Source: Anaspis maculata
Lineage: Eukaryota > Arthropoda > Insecta > Coleoptera > Scraptiidae
DNA: 64,000 bases
NCBI GenBank assembly: GCA_949128115.1
Contig: OX421962.1
Span: 36,417,745-36,481,744 of the forward strand
Direction of reading: 5' to 3'
Of this stretch, positions 21,359 through 34,080 are shown piece by piece; within the stretch, counting starts at the first letter, position 1; each line of letters begins with the position of its first letter. The position numbers were made by a program, and so were the translations under genes. The notes below the pieces were generated by a model. It saw only the letters and a program-made list of their open reading frames with translations. It had not been told where the DNA came from and ran no database searches.

Positions 21359-22407
21359 CAGGGTGGTCCGACTTTTATGTCAATAAATTCAAGGATCGAT
21401 AGAGAATGAAAAATGAAGGGGACTTTCTCCAGAAAACATATACGAGAAATGCCTGATAACAGAGATACAGCCTTTCAAAGTTGGAAATAGATAATAATAA
21501 TCGTTTTTTCAGCATAACTTTTGAAACATTCAACCGATTTGATTCAAAATAGAACCAAAGGTTCACTGAAACTATCCCCTGTCGAACAATCATAACATGT
21601 TCCATAAAAAAGTTTCAGGGGCGTAGACATTAGAGAGTGTCCCTACTTTTCCCTCCTATTTTCACCTTCCTAGTTATATTTGGAAACTGTTTATAATTTT
21701 GGATTCTACGTTCAATTTTGAAGAAAAAATCACCCTTGCAAAATTTTGATTCGAGGCTTTGTTTGGGAGATATTTAGGATTGAAGGTTTGGAAAACATCT
21801 CAAAAGCACAACTTTCAAAGGTCTAAAAATTAAAATCCCAAAAAACTCATGGTTTCTTAGCTGAAATAGGTTTTATAGAATTTCTAAGTTGATGAACCAC
21901 CATTTTTTCCAAAACACGAGAAATTTTCAGGAGAAAAACAATTTGGGCTCTGGAAAGTGGCGATTTCAGGATGTTTTCCAAAGTTTCAAACTCAAATATC
22001 TCCTAAACGAAGCCTCTAATCAAAATTTTGCAACCGTGATTTTTTCTTTAAAATTGAACGTAGATTTCAAAATTAGAAAACAGTTTCCAAAAATAGCTAA
22101 GGGGGTGAAAAATAGGGGGAGAAAAGTAGGGACATCCCCTAACGTCTACGGCCCTGAAACTTTTTTATGGAACATTCTATGATTGTTCGACAGGGGGTAA
22201 TTTCAATAAACCTTTGGTTCTATTTTGAATCAAATCGGTTGAACGGTTCAAAAGTTATGCGGGAAAAACGATTATTTATTTCCATCTTTGAAGGGCTGTA
22301 TCTCTGTTATTAGACATTTCTCAAATATGTCTTCTGGAGAAAGTCCCCTTCATTTTTCATTCTCTATCGATCCTTGAATTTAATGACATAAAAGTCGGAC
22401 CACCCTG
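21359..22407. mobile_element. Foldback MITE, 1,049 bp
   Basis: The ends are CAGGGTGGTCCGACTTTTAT and ATAAAAGTCGGACCACCCTG, perfectly inverted, with TA at 21357-21358 and 22408-22409. The arms pair to the centre near 21880, for example GATTGTTCGACAGGGGGTAA at 22182 against the inverted block around 21577-21595. The 97-codon ORF inside is a by-product of the arm. There is no transposase. TA-flanked CAGGGTG ends suggest Tc1/mariner-type mobilisation. Confidence 0.92.
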
Positions 22408-22409
22408 TA

Positions 22410-23570
22410 TTTAGGAAAAAATCGCAAATTTTTATCAGGCCAGAAAATGTTTAAAAATATATTTACAATAAAAAAAATATGGAATTAAACAGTCAGGCAC
22501 AAAGAACCCGTGTTCCAGTATTGTTTTTTCAATCACAAAAAAAAAACAAATTAAATTGAATTCACCGAAAAAGCCCAGTTGCCTTGAAGTTGCAGAAATA
22601 GAGCAACTTTGGGCGAAAACTTCAATTTCAACTGTTTCTCATACAAGAGTTTTAGCAATGATGAAATAATATCATACATCAATCAAAACGTTATTGAAAT
22701 TGTTAAAAGAGACCACCCAAATGAAAAAAAAAACTTTGAAATGTCAAATAGCACTACCTAACTTGTGACACATCAAACTGAAGATAACAGAATTCTCTTT
22801 CTGACAAACAAATTTTAAATTTTTCAAGTCACCTCCCAACCCTTGCGAAAATTCTCTAATTCTTAATCAAAGGTAAGCTTTTCTCGACCCTATCAACTAT
22901 CCCGATTCTTGGAAAAAATATTTTCAAACGAAAAAGGTCGGTTCTAATTTCGAGGGTGGCATGTTGTCAAAGTTTTATTTTTAATCCTTCCGGTTCCATC
23001 CTAGCCTACTTCAATTCTAAAAGCAATAACTTATCTACCTTGTGATACATCAAATTGAAAGTATGAAAATTTCCTTTATGCAAAAATAATTTCAAATTGC
23101 CTAAATCACCCTTTAATCCTTTTCAAAAATGCTCTTAATTGGGGAGAGAATGCAATGAAGATGAAAATTTGGCAACACATGTCTCAGATGTTCCCCTCGA
23201 AATAAAAATCTGCTGTTTTTGCTGGGAAATCTATTTCTCAAGAATCTGCAGTTAACAGAAAAACATACCTCTAATCAACAATGAAGGAATTTTTAAAAGG
23301 GTTAAGAGGGTAGTTTGTAGATTTCATAGTATGTTTTAACAGAAACAATGTTATTGCCTTCAATTTGGTGTATCACAAGATAAGTAATGCAATTTGAAAT
23401 TTTAAACTAGGGTAAGGGGTGGGGGCAAAGGGATTGAAGATAAGAATTTGGCAATACGTGCGTCCTAGATGTTCCTCTCAAATATATTCTCGACTTGTCG
23501 GCTTTTTCTCAGAAAAACATTGTGCAGCAAGAAATTGGAGGTGAGTCCTTTTCAAAAAACACCCCGTATG
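22410..23570. repeat. AT-rich cluster of degenerate units
   Basis: A unit containing TTGTGACACATCAAACTGAA (22763), TTGTGATACATCAAATTGAA (23040) and, inverted, TTCAATTTGGTGTATCACAA (about 23361) is followed each time by CCT..AA.CCTTTT.AAAA.T-like sequence. A second motif, AATTTGGCAA.AC.TG.GTC with AGATGTTCC, occurs at about 23167 and 23447. This looks like a decayed repeat array. No gene is seen. Confidence 0.5.
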
Positions 23571-25740
23571 TCGGATGATGAACTCAAAGATTTACTGAAT
23601 GTTAACGATATAATTCCTTAATTAGAATTCCCACGTTTTCCCTGTTATACTCAATCAGTTGAGCGATTTGTGAAAACAGTTTCAGAAGCAGCATCAGCAG
23701 TTTGTGGAGCTGAATCAAGATATGGCTCTATTTACAGCAAGAATTAACCTAGGAAACTGATGCCCATATTGGTAAGTCAGAAAAATTTCAACCCAGAGTG
23801 AGATCAAACAAAAAATATTGATAATTGAAGTCCTATATCACTTCATTTCTGTCGGATAAAGAGTTTTATCTATTTTTTCACTAAGGTATTTCAACAGTTT
23901 TCTTCATAACTCAATTCGTTATCTTGCAATAACTGAATGTTGAGATATTTCTGAAAGACACGTCTTGCGGAGGCTGAAGACGAAAACTTGGGCCAAAAAG
24001 CTTCTAGATATTTGAAAAATATATGAAACTGCAACTTTTCCGCGCTATTAGAAGTCCGTATTATGAAAACAAAAAAAACACACCTATAGCAGCGGCCCAC
24101 CCTATCACGCAGTGCCTGCTAGGCTTAAGAGAGGAGCAGTGCTCCCGAGAGTCACTGGAGACCATGACGCGCGAATAAGACAGGTATACCTACACAATTG
24201 GTGGAGGAGCCGTCCATCAAGAGCTTGCCCTAATATTTGCGAAGCAAACAGCTTTCCTATAGCTCTTGTAAATCGCTAGGAATCAGAAAGAATATTGGAA
24301 TGTGACAGAATATTATTGTGAAAGACGAGAACCTTGGAGGATTTCCCGGAAAACGCCTGGAATATTGGAATACAAAACGTGAGTTGCTATATAACGAGTT
24401 ATCGAATAAATTTCCCCTCAAGTCGCCTTTGATTCCTGAAAATCTGGCGAAAAAACATGGCTAGCGAAGAGATCATGGCCTAATATACCTTGAGGAGAAA
24501 TGTATTCGATCACCCCGTACAGAGAGGCATGGCCACTGGCCAGGGTACTTGAATCTTACTTAGGTATACTTACTTCCTTGTATCGTATGTACTTGATACT
24601 CTATTATTTTGATTTATCAACGCCCTTTGCCTTTGCGAACAAAAAAAAATCTTTCTTCGTTTCCAATTTATACATCAACTATTCCACTTCAAGTTTATGG
24701 AGACCTTCTACATTAAAACTTTCAAAAAAAGCTTTGAAACAAACACGATTGTGTCAGTTTTACGTTACCTTTTATATATATCAAGATCGGATACGGATAG
24801 CCCTTCACCTTTGGCCCTTAAACACGGAAAACATGAATGAGAGCGGATCCACTATCATCAACAACACGACAAATTACGGCGTGACGCAATTTCCCTGATA
24901 ACAATTTTTGTCAAAGCACCAAACATCATCAAAAGATCCCAAATTCCCAAACAGCTATCCGCCAACGTCAGGTATACCAGGTTAGAAGAGATTACCGGAG
25001 AAGCGTGCGCGCTCCAGGATTTTTCACGGATCTCCCCAAAGCTTTCGCTGACGTCACCAGTAGATTACAGTGAATTAATTGAGGTAGATTACAGGCCCTA
25101 ATCGCACATGTAGAAAACAAACAGGTATTATTTTTTGTAATAACAAAATAACCCTCATAATGCGTCAATCATCGTCATCGCTCGTGTTCCGATATACTTT
25201 TGCTCCTGCTGGAAGGAAGGATAAAGAGAGAGCAGAAAGCCTGCGACGTATTGATTTTCACGTTCCTCTGCCAGTGTGCGCCCAGGAGACCATCCCGTTG
25301 GACTGCGCACAAGAGAAAGCGGAACGACCATCATTCCCATTTTGATTGTCAAGTTTACACTTATGGTTGAAACTAAAATTTCATTCATCGGCTCTGGACG
25401 ATTTCTAGGCCATTATAAGTTTATGGTCTAAGCGCCGTCGTTACTTTCATCTTTCATCAGACACTGCAGAAGACCGACGCCAGATGTTGGAATACGCCAA
25501 CGTCGTTATACGATGCGTTATACGTTATACGATGAGTGACATCAGCTGTCAGTTCTCAAAAAGACACAATATGACGAGCTATGGATGCACCATGATTCAT
25601 GATTGAACTGTCCACGATCACGAATGGTAGCTAGTGGTACCCAGCTTAATAAAGTGTAACTCATAGGGAGACGTAGGAATAGAGACCTTGGTGTGCCCTT
25701 TATTTTGAAGTCAAAACTGAATAGACTGAATTAACCATGA
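23571..25740. other. Spacer with one dispersed repeat, no recognised gene
   Basis: GAGGAGCAGTGCTCC (about 24132) is a small hairpin just before the repeat shared with 16690-16800. A 132-codon plus-strand ORF at 24500-24898 and a 61-codon ORF at 25160-25345 have no motifs I recognise. CGTTATACGATGCGTTATAC (about 25504) is a short direct duplication. Confidence 0.4.
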
Positions 25741-25741
25741 T

Positions 25742-25990
25742 ATTAGGGTGGTGCAACTGGTAGGGATCCAAGTGGGTCAAGGCCAACGGCGGTTCTATTC
25801 CCGGAATCGGATGCTTCCCTGCGGTACCATAAAAGGGTGGATTCGCCCACGCTTCTTGCAATCGCCCTCTTCGTGTATAGCAGGTCCGCCGAGACGCCGT
25901 GACGTAAGCCAGTTGATTGTGCTGACGTAAGCGGCATCGCCGGCTGACGTCAGCGCGTCCCGTTGCCACGCGACGCCTGGAGTTTGGTGA
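25742..25990 (+). mobile_element. tRNA-headed SINE
   Basis: TGGTGCAACTGG (about 25748-25759) fits a pol III A box and GGTTCTATTCC (25791-25801) a B box, with tRNA-like spacing of about 35-40 bases. The body has TACCATAAAAGGGTGGATTC and then GC-rich sequence. A related body (GCCATAAAGGTCGGATTCCC) lies at 55617 onward. It is not a tRNA gene, because no acceptor stem can be closed. ORFs on its minus strand are typical SINE artefacts. Confidence 0.65.
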
Positions 25991-27291
25991 ATGGAAGTGA
26001 ATGGAAAATTGAGAACGGCCCCAGGCCTAGCTTGCTAGACGAGCGTCGCTCATGACATTGATTGGGGAAGGAAAAGTCCGTTGGGAAAGTGAAAATTTCA
26101 CGGGCTTTGGCAAAGCAGATCGATACAATATGCTTGATGTGTTAACAGGTGAGTTATCCATTTGGGTAGGTGTCCGCGAAACATTTTCCGTATTTCCTTC
26201 CTGTTATCGATCTTGCACGAACTACAACTGAAAGTACTCAACAAATGTAGGTTTTTCTTTTTTTCAACATGAATTTTTGATTTGTTTCTTTGCAAATCAA
26301 CAAAGACATCATCATATTTTATTCTTTTGCCTTATTAATTTACTAATAAGGTTCAAAGTTCCCAAATATATTTGCAAAGAAAATTTTGTAGGAGGTGGTG
26401 CCGTATACGCAATACTTTAGAAAAGTGTTTCCACAATAATACTTATTGGGGAGTTTGCGTGTCCAACTTTCAACGTGAAAATTGGCGAGTTTGTTATCTG
26501 CAGTTCATCAGTTACACGGGAGTTTTCACGTTCTACGTTGCGTTACGTCTCACGTTCAATAAAATCTCAAACTTCCTACTACGAGTATAAGCGAGCTATT
26601 CAACGGTTTGAAGCTTGGTTTATCCTGTGAAGTTTCACTTCCCTGAGATTAGGTGAATAACTAATCAATTAACTCATTTTAGAAATAAAGTATGAGACTA
26701 CTGATGGAAGTTTTCCACAATTATGAATTTCAAACACCACTTTGTTTTTATATGAAAGATCTTAAACTTTGGTTCGCCTGTCTAAAACAGTAGACTTTTA
26801 TTTACGCAGTTTGTTCACAAGTAGAGCAGTGAACCAGATAAATGTGGGAATCAATTTGGGACGACATGAAAACAATCCAGGATCAGGAACGCCCGAGTAA
26901 TGTCAAGGTGACTCCCTGGAGCACAAACATAGATTTTCCCCTCGCTTGTTTGCTTGATCCGTGAAAACATCTTGAATGCGGCTTTCTGTTTCTGATGTGT
27001 CAGTTTGGCTCCAAGCGAGTTGAAGTGATTCGTGCAATTAATACATAAGTAGGTAGGTATCATACAATATTCTTTGCACATTTTTATTTAATCGATTCGA
27101 TTCGGAGTGTACGCCACAGGGTGTCATAAGTTCAGGGGAAAATGTATCTAGGATAAGTTACAAAAACTGTTTCAAAATTCTCAGAAAGATGTCATGGTAC
27201 AGGTTCAACCCAATCAATTTCCGTTGCGTGAGAAAATTGTTGTATAAAACTTTTTGTGAACGATTAAAAAAGTAGATACCTACCTATATTA
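25991..27291. other. Spacer without recognised gene
   Basis: No gene or clear repeat is recognised. ORFs are short and without motifs. Confidence 0.5.
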
Positions 27292-27293
27292 TA

Positions 27294-27876
27294 CAGGGTG
27301 AATCAGTTTGAACCGATCAAACTTTGGGATAATATTCTCCTTATCCTTCTAGATTCAGAAAAACATACGTGCCTCTCACTCGTTTCCTAAAAAAGATACA
27401 GGGTGCGTCAACGTTCACTTTTACGATTTTTAAAAATTTGTAACTTGCGAACTATTGAACCAAATTAGCTTATAACTTCAGCACAGACTGGTTTGCCAGG
27501 ATTATCTATCTACCTGCCAAATATCAAAGGAATCCAATCAGTGGTGTAGGAGTTCTGGTGCAAACAATAATTTGAAAGGTTCTTCAGATGCTTCCAAATT
27601 AATGATCCCTCATAACTCCTACGCTAATGATTGGATTCCTTTGAAATTTGACAGGTGGGCAGATAATTCCGACAAACCAGCCTGTGCTAAATTTAAGCTA
27701 ATTTGGTTAAATAGTTCGCAAGTTATAAATTTATAAAATCGAAAAATCGAAAGAAGTGAACTTTGACACTCTTTTTTAGGAAGCAAGTGAGAGGCACGTT
27801 TTATATATTTTTCTGAATCAGGAGGATCAGGAAAATCTTCTTCTGAAGTTTGATAGGTTTAAACTGGTTCACCCTG
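27294..27876. mobile_element. Foldback MITE, 583 bp
   Basis: The left end CAGGGTGAATCAGTTTGAAC and the right end AAACTGGTTCACCCTG are inverted, with TA at 27292-27293 and 27877-27878. The arms pair inward through GTGCCTCTCACT.GTTTCCT, GAAC.ATTGAACCAAATTAGC and AAAGGAATCCAATCA to a centre near 27580. A second CAGGGTGCGTCAACGTTCAC lies 117 bases inside the left end. No coding capacity. Confidence 0.92.
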
Positions 27877-28213
27877 TATACCAAGGTTGAAAAAGTGTTA
27901 TGATAGCTGAGGCGCCAGAATAAATCTCGAAGCGCGCTGAGACTTTCAGAATTTCTTTCCTATAAGTGTGGCGGCCAATCGGCAATAGGAAATTGTGACA
28001 GTGATAATAGTTGTTGGTAGTTTTGGTGGGTAGTTCACATTAGTGACATGTCAGTATAGTCGAGCTAATACCACCTTGACAAATGGATGACAGGTTGTGA
28101 GAAAGAAGTACACAAGAGCTGATTGAGGAAAGGTCTGCATTTCTGAAATTCGCTCCAAATGAGTTTAATTGATTTAAAAATGTTTTTTTTTTATATTTAA
28201 ATTCAGTAAGAAT

Positions 28214-28327
28214 CGAGGGGCAAACCGCTGGGAAGTCTGGTGTACATGCCGGAGGAAGTCCGGGGAAAGTCCGAGGAAGTCCGAAGGAAGTCTGGTGTAC
28301 AGAATTTGACCAGCGGTTTGCCCCTCG
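28214..28327. mobile_element. 114-bp hAT-like mini-element
   Basis: The perfect 18-bp ends CGAGGGGCAAACCGCTGG are inverted and are flanked by perfect 8-bp duplications GTAAGAAT (28206-28213, 28328-28335). The 78-bp interior consists largely of repeated GGAAGTC(C/T) units, and AAGTCTGGTGTAC appears twice in direct orientation. The TSD length suggests hAT mobilisation, though the end does not begin CA. Confidence 0.93.
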
Positions 28328-28335
28328 GTAAGAAT

Positions 28336-29349
28336 AGATGCATTTCATGAAATTTCACTGCAGTTTCAGATTTAAGACATTTGGCCATTAGTCAAAAATT
28401 CATTTCAATCTGGCGCTGCTAGTGCAGTTTTTTTACCAGCTGGTGTGGTTTTTCCACTTTTTTACTGACAGCTTGAAATTAATCGCCTGGACTATTTCAA
28501 CTGTTGGGATTGGTTAAATTTTGTATGTAATATAACGTGGCCACCACGTTCATCGGACTTTACAGCCTCTTGACTTTTTCTTATTGAGTATTTGAAGGTC
28601 CACATTTAACGCTAGAAACCTAATTTGTCGTAATTAGTATCAACTGAATGTTTGTTTTTGATATCTGAATATTCTGAATATTTATTATCTAATTAGTGCT
28701 CTTTTGACTACTTTGTCGTATCGAGTATCGTATCTATGTTTACGAAAAGTTGCATTTATTCCAATAAAAAAAAGTGCAGCATTCTTGGCTCAGGTACCTA
28801 TCTATTGGAAAACTTTTCTCGGAATCATGTGAAGTCTTTTGATCTTTGATGTAGACTCTGGATAAAATGCAAGCGGAAGGCAGTGTACACTTGTTACTCG
28901 GGATTATTCTTTCAAGATGAACATCCAAAATGACAAATTAATGCTATTGCGCCTTAACCTTTGCGTGGAAATAAATATATCTAAAATTGGAGGGTTCACT
29001 TTCATTTCATTGTTTGTTTGTTTCTATAAAAAGAAACGCAGGTATTGATATTGATTTCGATGATTGTTCACCTGGAACGACAGAAAATATAGTTGTGTGT
29101 ATTAGGTTAAACAGAGTTCGTTAGATAAATAGGTAGGTACCTACTTACTAACCTTTGACGACGTTTTTATAATTTTTTTCAAGTAGATACACACCTGAAT
29201 ATAGGAATTCCAGATTTTCTTTTTTTTTCGAGAGAATCGAAGGGAACAAAATAAGATAGAATTAAAATTGACCTATAGGTCAGTAGGCAGATACTGAAGC
29301 AGGTATATCTATTATTCTACATATCAAGTACGAATAACAATAGTACCTA
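28336..29349. other. Spacer without recognised gene
   Basis: No coding region is supported. AT-rich sequence with TAGGTAGGTACCTACTTA near 29130. Confidence 0.5.
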
Positions 29350-29351
29350 TA

Positions 29352-30271
29352 CAGGGTGTCCGTTTTTCGAGGCTAAGCATGGGTATCTCGCTTATCTTTA
29401 GAGATACAGAGTCGGTTAAATTAGAAATAAGTTGCGAATTTTCATGACGATCAATGATCCAAGAAGATATTTGACTTGTCAGTTTTAGTTTTCGAGATAT
29501 CGAGAAAAAACAGAAATTTGTAATTTTTGTTTTTATTTTTTATTCGAAAAACGGTTGAAGGTAGCCTTTTCTAATTAAGACATTGTGAAGGCACTTTTTC
29601 AAGGGGAATTCAATGTTGCCAAAATCTTCATTCTAGCTTTCAAAACAACCGAGATATGACATTCAACTTTTTTTTCTCTTATGGGCGCCATATTGGATTT
29701 TGACATTTTTGAATACAATTTTATTTCCTGGTTACAACGATGTGTCACATGCCACTGTTGAATTCATGCTTCAGAGCAAAAAAAAATTTTAAATTTTTCA
29801 AAGAGTGCTTTGGAAACTAAATCAGCATCGACAATAAAAAAAAAACTTAAATGTCAAACATTTATTCAACAATGACATGTGGCACATCGTTCTAACCAGA
29901 TAAGAATACCGTATTCAAAAATATAAAAATCCAATATGGCGCCCATTAGAGAAAAAAGTTGAATGTCGTATCTCGGTTGCTTTGAAAGCTAAAATAAAGA
30001 TTTTGGCAGATTTGGATTCCCCTTGAAAAAGTGCCCTGACAAAGTCTAGATTAGAAAAGGCCACCTTCAACCGTTTTTTGAATAAAAAATAAAAACAAAA
30101 ATCAAAGTCCTGTTTTTTCACGATATCTCAAAAACGAAAATCGATACGTCAAATTTCTTTTTTGATCATTGATCGTCATGAAAATGCGCAACTTTTTCCT
30201 AATTTAACTGACTTTGTATCTCTTGAGATAAGCGAGATACCCATGCTTAGCCTCGAAAAACCGACACCCTG
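29352..30271. mobile_element. Foldback MITE, 920 bp
   Basis: The ends CAGGGTGTCCGTTTTTCGAG and CTCGAAAAACCGACACCCTG are inverted and flanked by TA (29350-29351, 30272-30273). The arms pair to a centre near 29810: GCTAAGCATGGGTATCTCGC pairs with GCGAGATACCCATGCTTAGC, and ATGGGCGCCATATTGGATTT at 29680 with ATCCAATATGGCGCCCATTA at 29929. No transposase. Confidence 0.93.
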
Positions 30272-30273
30272 TA

Positions 30274-30980
30274 TTATTCAACAAGCGGGTAATGATTGCT
30301 TCTTACTCATGAGGATGCAATTTGCCGACACGAGCCTTGGCGAGTGTCGTAAAGTATACTTATCCTTTATCCAGTCTTATTGAAAAATGCAGGCATGTAT
30401 GCGCGTGATAATGCGTGCATTATTCAATAGTATTGGATAAAATATCTTTTCCCAAGATAATACTTACGAATACCTAGATATAATTATATCGATTGTACCG
30501 TATGTTCATTAAAAAAGTCCCAAGGGGGAGACTGTAGGAACTTAAACGTATGTCCGTAACTTGATTCATACTCATGAAATACAAATCAAATGTCAAAAAT
30601 GTCATCGATTTCCATTTGTTACGGTGACCGTGAGCTAGCGGCCTTTGAGAGCTTGTCACTTCTGACCGCACTAAATTTTTTGTGGTGATAACCACCTACA
30701 TGGTAGTTGCTGAAACGCCAGTCTGCCTCCTCAAAGCGAGTCGTCTTGGAAGCTGCCATTTGTCAAAGGTCCCCCAAAAAACCCACTTTTGCACCGTTAA
30801 TCGGCTCAACTCGAAATTTGGTATAAGGACAGGGTCCTGCTGTCAAATGAGCTGATCAGTTTTTGACTGTCATCTGTCAAGCGGAAATGTCAATATCAAA
30901 TGACAAGAGCTTCATTTCACGGAGCTTGATTTGCAATATGTTTTTTGAAAGCCCTGAAAAAACTGTTGCAACAGCAAAAA
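30274..30980. other. Spacer without recognised gene
   Basis: Nothing recognised apart from several TGTCAAATG-type words around 30590-30900. Confidence 0.5.
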
Positions 30981-31019
30981 CAGTTTGAAGTACCCCTTCA
31001 ACTGTCAATCGTCAGTAAT

Positions 31020-32011
31020 TAAAACAAGAGAGTATGCCTTCACGTGCGTGAGTCTCAGTAGCGCATTTTCTCGAAGAGGCATATTGTGAACGTAAAGAAA
31101 TTTGGTTGAAGGAGAAACACCATTCCTTGTCCACTTTCTTCATTCGAAACTCATTGTGATATTGTGTTATCAGAATGGGGTACTTGCCAATGAAATAGAT
31201 TTGAATGAAAATTCTTTCACTCATCGATATATTTTTTTGTTTGAGGGCGGGAGCTGGGAGCGGCGTACCTAGTCTATTCTTTCCCATTTTTAGTCGGCTA
31301 TCCATATAGCGAAAGAATTAGATCGCTATGTCTTCGGGTTCATGTTTTCCATTTATCTCTTACTTTGAGGGCAGCGTGTGGGGGTGGCAGCATTCGGCAA
31401 AGTAACTGTTGCACAGTTTGAGTTAAGAGTTTCTGAATGTTTGAGGAAATATGACAATCAGTGAAAATTGTGAAAGTTGCATTTTTTTTTGTTTGGGGCG
31501 GGAGCTGGAGGCGGCGACTAATCAAAAGTGGCCTATCTCTTCCCATTTTTAGTCAGCTATCTATATAGCGGAACAATTTGATCGCTATGTCTTCAGGGTT
31601 ATGTTTTACATTCATCTCTTACTTTGAGGGGTGGCGTGTGGGAGCGGCAGAGTTTGGCAAAGAAATTCTTACACAGTTTGAGTTGGGAGTTTCTGAATGT
31701 TTGAGGTAACATTAAAATGTAATTCAGTGGAAATTATTGAAAGTTGCACTTTTTCTCTTTTGGGGGTGGAAGTTGGAGGCGGCGCCATGTCAAAGATAGC
31801 CTACTCTTTCCCATTTTTAGTTAGCTATATATATAGCGAAAGAATTAGATCGCTATGTCTTCGGGTTTATGTTTTCCATTTATCTCTTACTTTGAGGGCA
31901 GCGTGTGGGGGTTGCAGCATTCGGCAAAGTAACTGTTGCACAGTTTGAGTTAAGAGTTTCTAAATGTTCGAGGAAATATGACAATCAGTGAAAATTGTGA
32001 AAGTTGCATTT
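31020..32011 (+). repeat. Tandem-repeat cassette A (head plus three units of about 260 bp)
   Basis: The head holds a small hairpin (CTTCACG/CGTGAG) followed by TCTCAGTAGCGCATTTTCTC. Three direct units begin TTTTTTGTTTGAGGGCGGGA-like at about 31230, 31485 and 31755. Each unit contains AGATCGCTATGTCTTC, TTTATCTCTTACTTTGAGGG, a GTGTGGG..GGCAG block and GTGAAAATTGTGAAAGTTGC. There is no coding capacity. The cassette abuts a head-to-head copy at 32012. Confidence 0.85.
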
Positions 32012-34080
32012 TTAGCGCATTTTCCATCTTGATGAAAATCGCTATTGCAACCGCTTTGTCCGTCCGTCCGTCCGTCCGTCCGTTCCTCGGACTCCTCCCA
32101 AACTAGACGACCTAGCTTTCTAATTTTTTCTCTGTTACATAGCTGCCACTCCCAAAGGAGGGCTAGGCTATATTGGATGTCGATATTGCGCCGCCAACAT
32201 AGAGAAAACCGCCCCCGATAAACTTGAAATAACATAATATTGCACTTTCTACCAGACCTGATGCTCTGGTGTTCTCATTTTTTGAATAATACATATTTGC
32301 CACTTATAAACGTAAGCCAAGAAACATTCCGTCATCAATATGCGCCGCCGACATGAAAAAACTGCTAAAAACCGCCCCCAATCACTTTAAAATGAAAAAC
32401 ATAAACCCGAAGACATAGCGATCTGATTCTTTCGGTATATAAATAGCTGACTAAAAATTGGAAAGGATAGGCTACTTTTGGTTAGTCGCCGCCCCCAGAT
32501 TCCGCCCCCAAACGATAAAAAGTGCAATAAAATGAAAAACATAAACCCGAAGACAAAGCGATCTGATTCTTTCGGTATATAAATAGCTGACTAAAAATGG
32601 GAAAGGATAGGCTACTTTTGGTTAGTCGCCGCCCCCAGATTCCGCCCCCAAACGATAAAAAGTGCAACTTTCACAAATGTTACTGATTGAGATGTTCCCT
32701 TAAACATTTAGGAACTGCCAACTCAAATTGTGCAACATTTGCTCAGCCGAACGCTGCCCCTCCCACACGCCGCCCCCAAAGTAAGAGATAAATGAAAAAC
32801 ATGAACCCAAAGACAAAGTGATCCAAGTTTTTCGCTATATGGATAGCTGACTAAAAATGGAAAAGGATAGGCTACTTTTGATATGGCGCCGCCTCCAGCT
32901 TCCGCCCCCAAAAGAGAAAAAGTGCAACTTTCAACAATTTTCACTGATAAAGCTGATACTGTTACCTCGAACATTTAGAAACTCTTGACTCAAACTGTGC
33001 AAGAATTTCTTTGCCAAACTCTGCCGCTCCCACACGTCGCCCCCAAAGTGAGAGATAAATGTAAAACATGAACCTGAAGACATAGCGATCTAATTCTTTC
33101 ACTATATTGATAGCTGACTGAAATTGGAAAAAGATAAGCCACTTTTAATTAGCCGCCGCCTCCAGCTGCCGCCTCCAAACAAACAAAAAATGCAACTTTC
33201 ACAATTTTCACTGATTGTCATATTTCCCTCACATTTAGAAACTCCCAACTCAAACTGTGCAACAGTTACTTTGCCGAATGCTGCCGCCCCCACACGCTGC
33301 TCTCAAAGTGAGAGATGATTGAAAAACATAAACCCGAAGACGTAACGATCTAATTCTTCCGCCATATGGATAGCTAACTAAAAATGGAAAAGAATAGGCT
33401 ACTTTTGAAATGGCGCCGCCTCCAACTTCCACCCCCAAAAGAGAAAAAGTGCAACTTTCAATAATTTCCACTGAATTACATTTTAATGTTACCTCAAACA
33501 TTCAGAAACTCCCAACTCAAACGGTGGAAGAATTTCTTTGCCAAACTCTGCCGCTCCCACACGCCGCCCCCAAAGTAAGAGATGAATGTAAAACATAACC
33601 CTATATAGATAACTGACTGAAAATGATAAGAGATAGGCCACTTTTGATTAGTCGCCGCCTCCAGCTCCCGCCCTCAAACAAAAAAATGCCACTTTTACAA
33701 TTTTCATCGATTGTCATATTTCCTTAAACATTAGGAAACTCTCATCTCAAACTGTGCAACAGTTACTTTGCAGAATGCTGCCACCCCCACACGCTGCCCT
33801 CAAAGTAAGAGATGAATGGAAAACATGAACCCGAAGACATAGCGATCTAATTCTTTCGCTATATTGATAGCCGACTAAAAATGGGAAAGAATAGACTATT
33901 GTTGATTAGTCGCCGCTCCCAGCTCCTCCCTCAAACAAAAAAATATATTGATGAGTAAAAGAATTTTCATTCAAATCTATTTCATTGGCCCATTCTGATA
34001 ACACATTATCACAATGAGTTTCGAGTGAAGAAAGTGGGCAAGGAATGGTGTTTCTCCTTCAACCAAATTTTTTTTTATGC
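32012..34080 (-). repeat. Inverted tandem-repeat cassette B with (GTCC)n tract
   Basis: The cassette starts AGCGCATTTTCCATCTTGAT, the reverse complement of the tail at 35552-35580. It continues with (GTCC)n at about 32058-32083 and the same tail sequence inverted (CTAGACGACCTAGCTTTCTA). At least six inverted copies of the roughly 260-bp unit follow (CCGAAGACATAGCGATCTAA-type words at 32408, 32549, 32808, 33073, 33337 and 33831). It ends with inverted head sequence to about 34080. 32395-32520 and 32535-32660 are a near-identical local duplication. Confidence 0.85.

Noticed and set aside
25700..25969. 89-codon minus-strand ORF with PGIEPPLALTHLD
   Set aside because: Such peptides come from reading tRNA-derived SINEs backwards.
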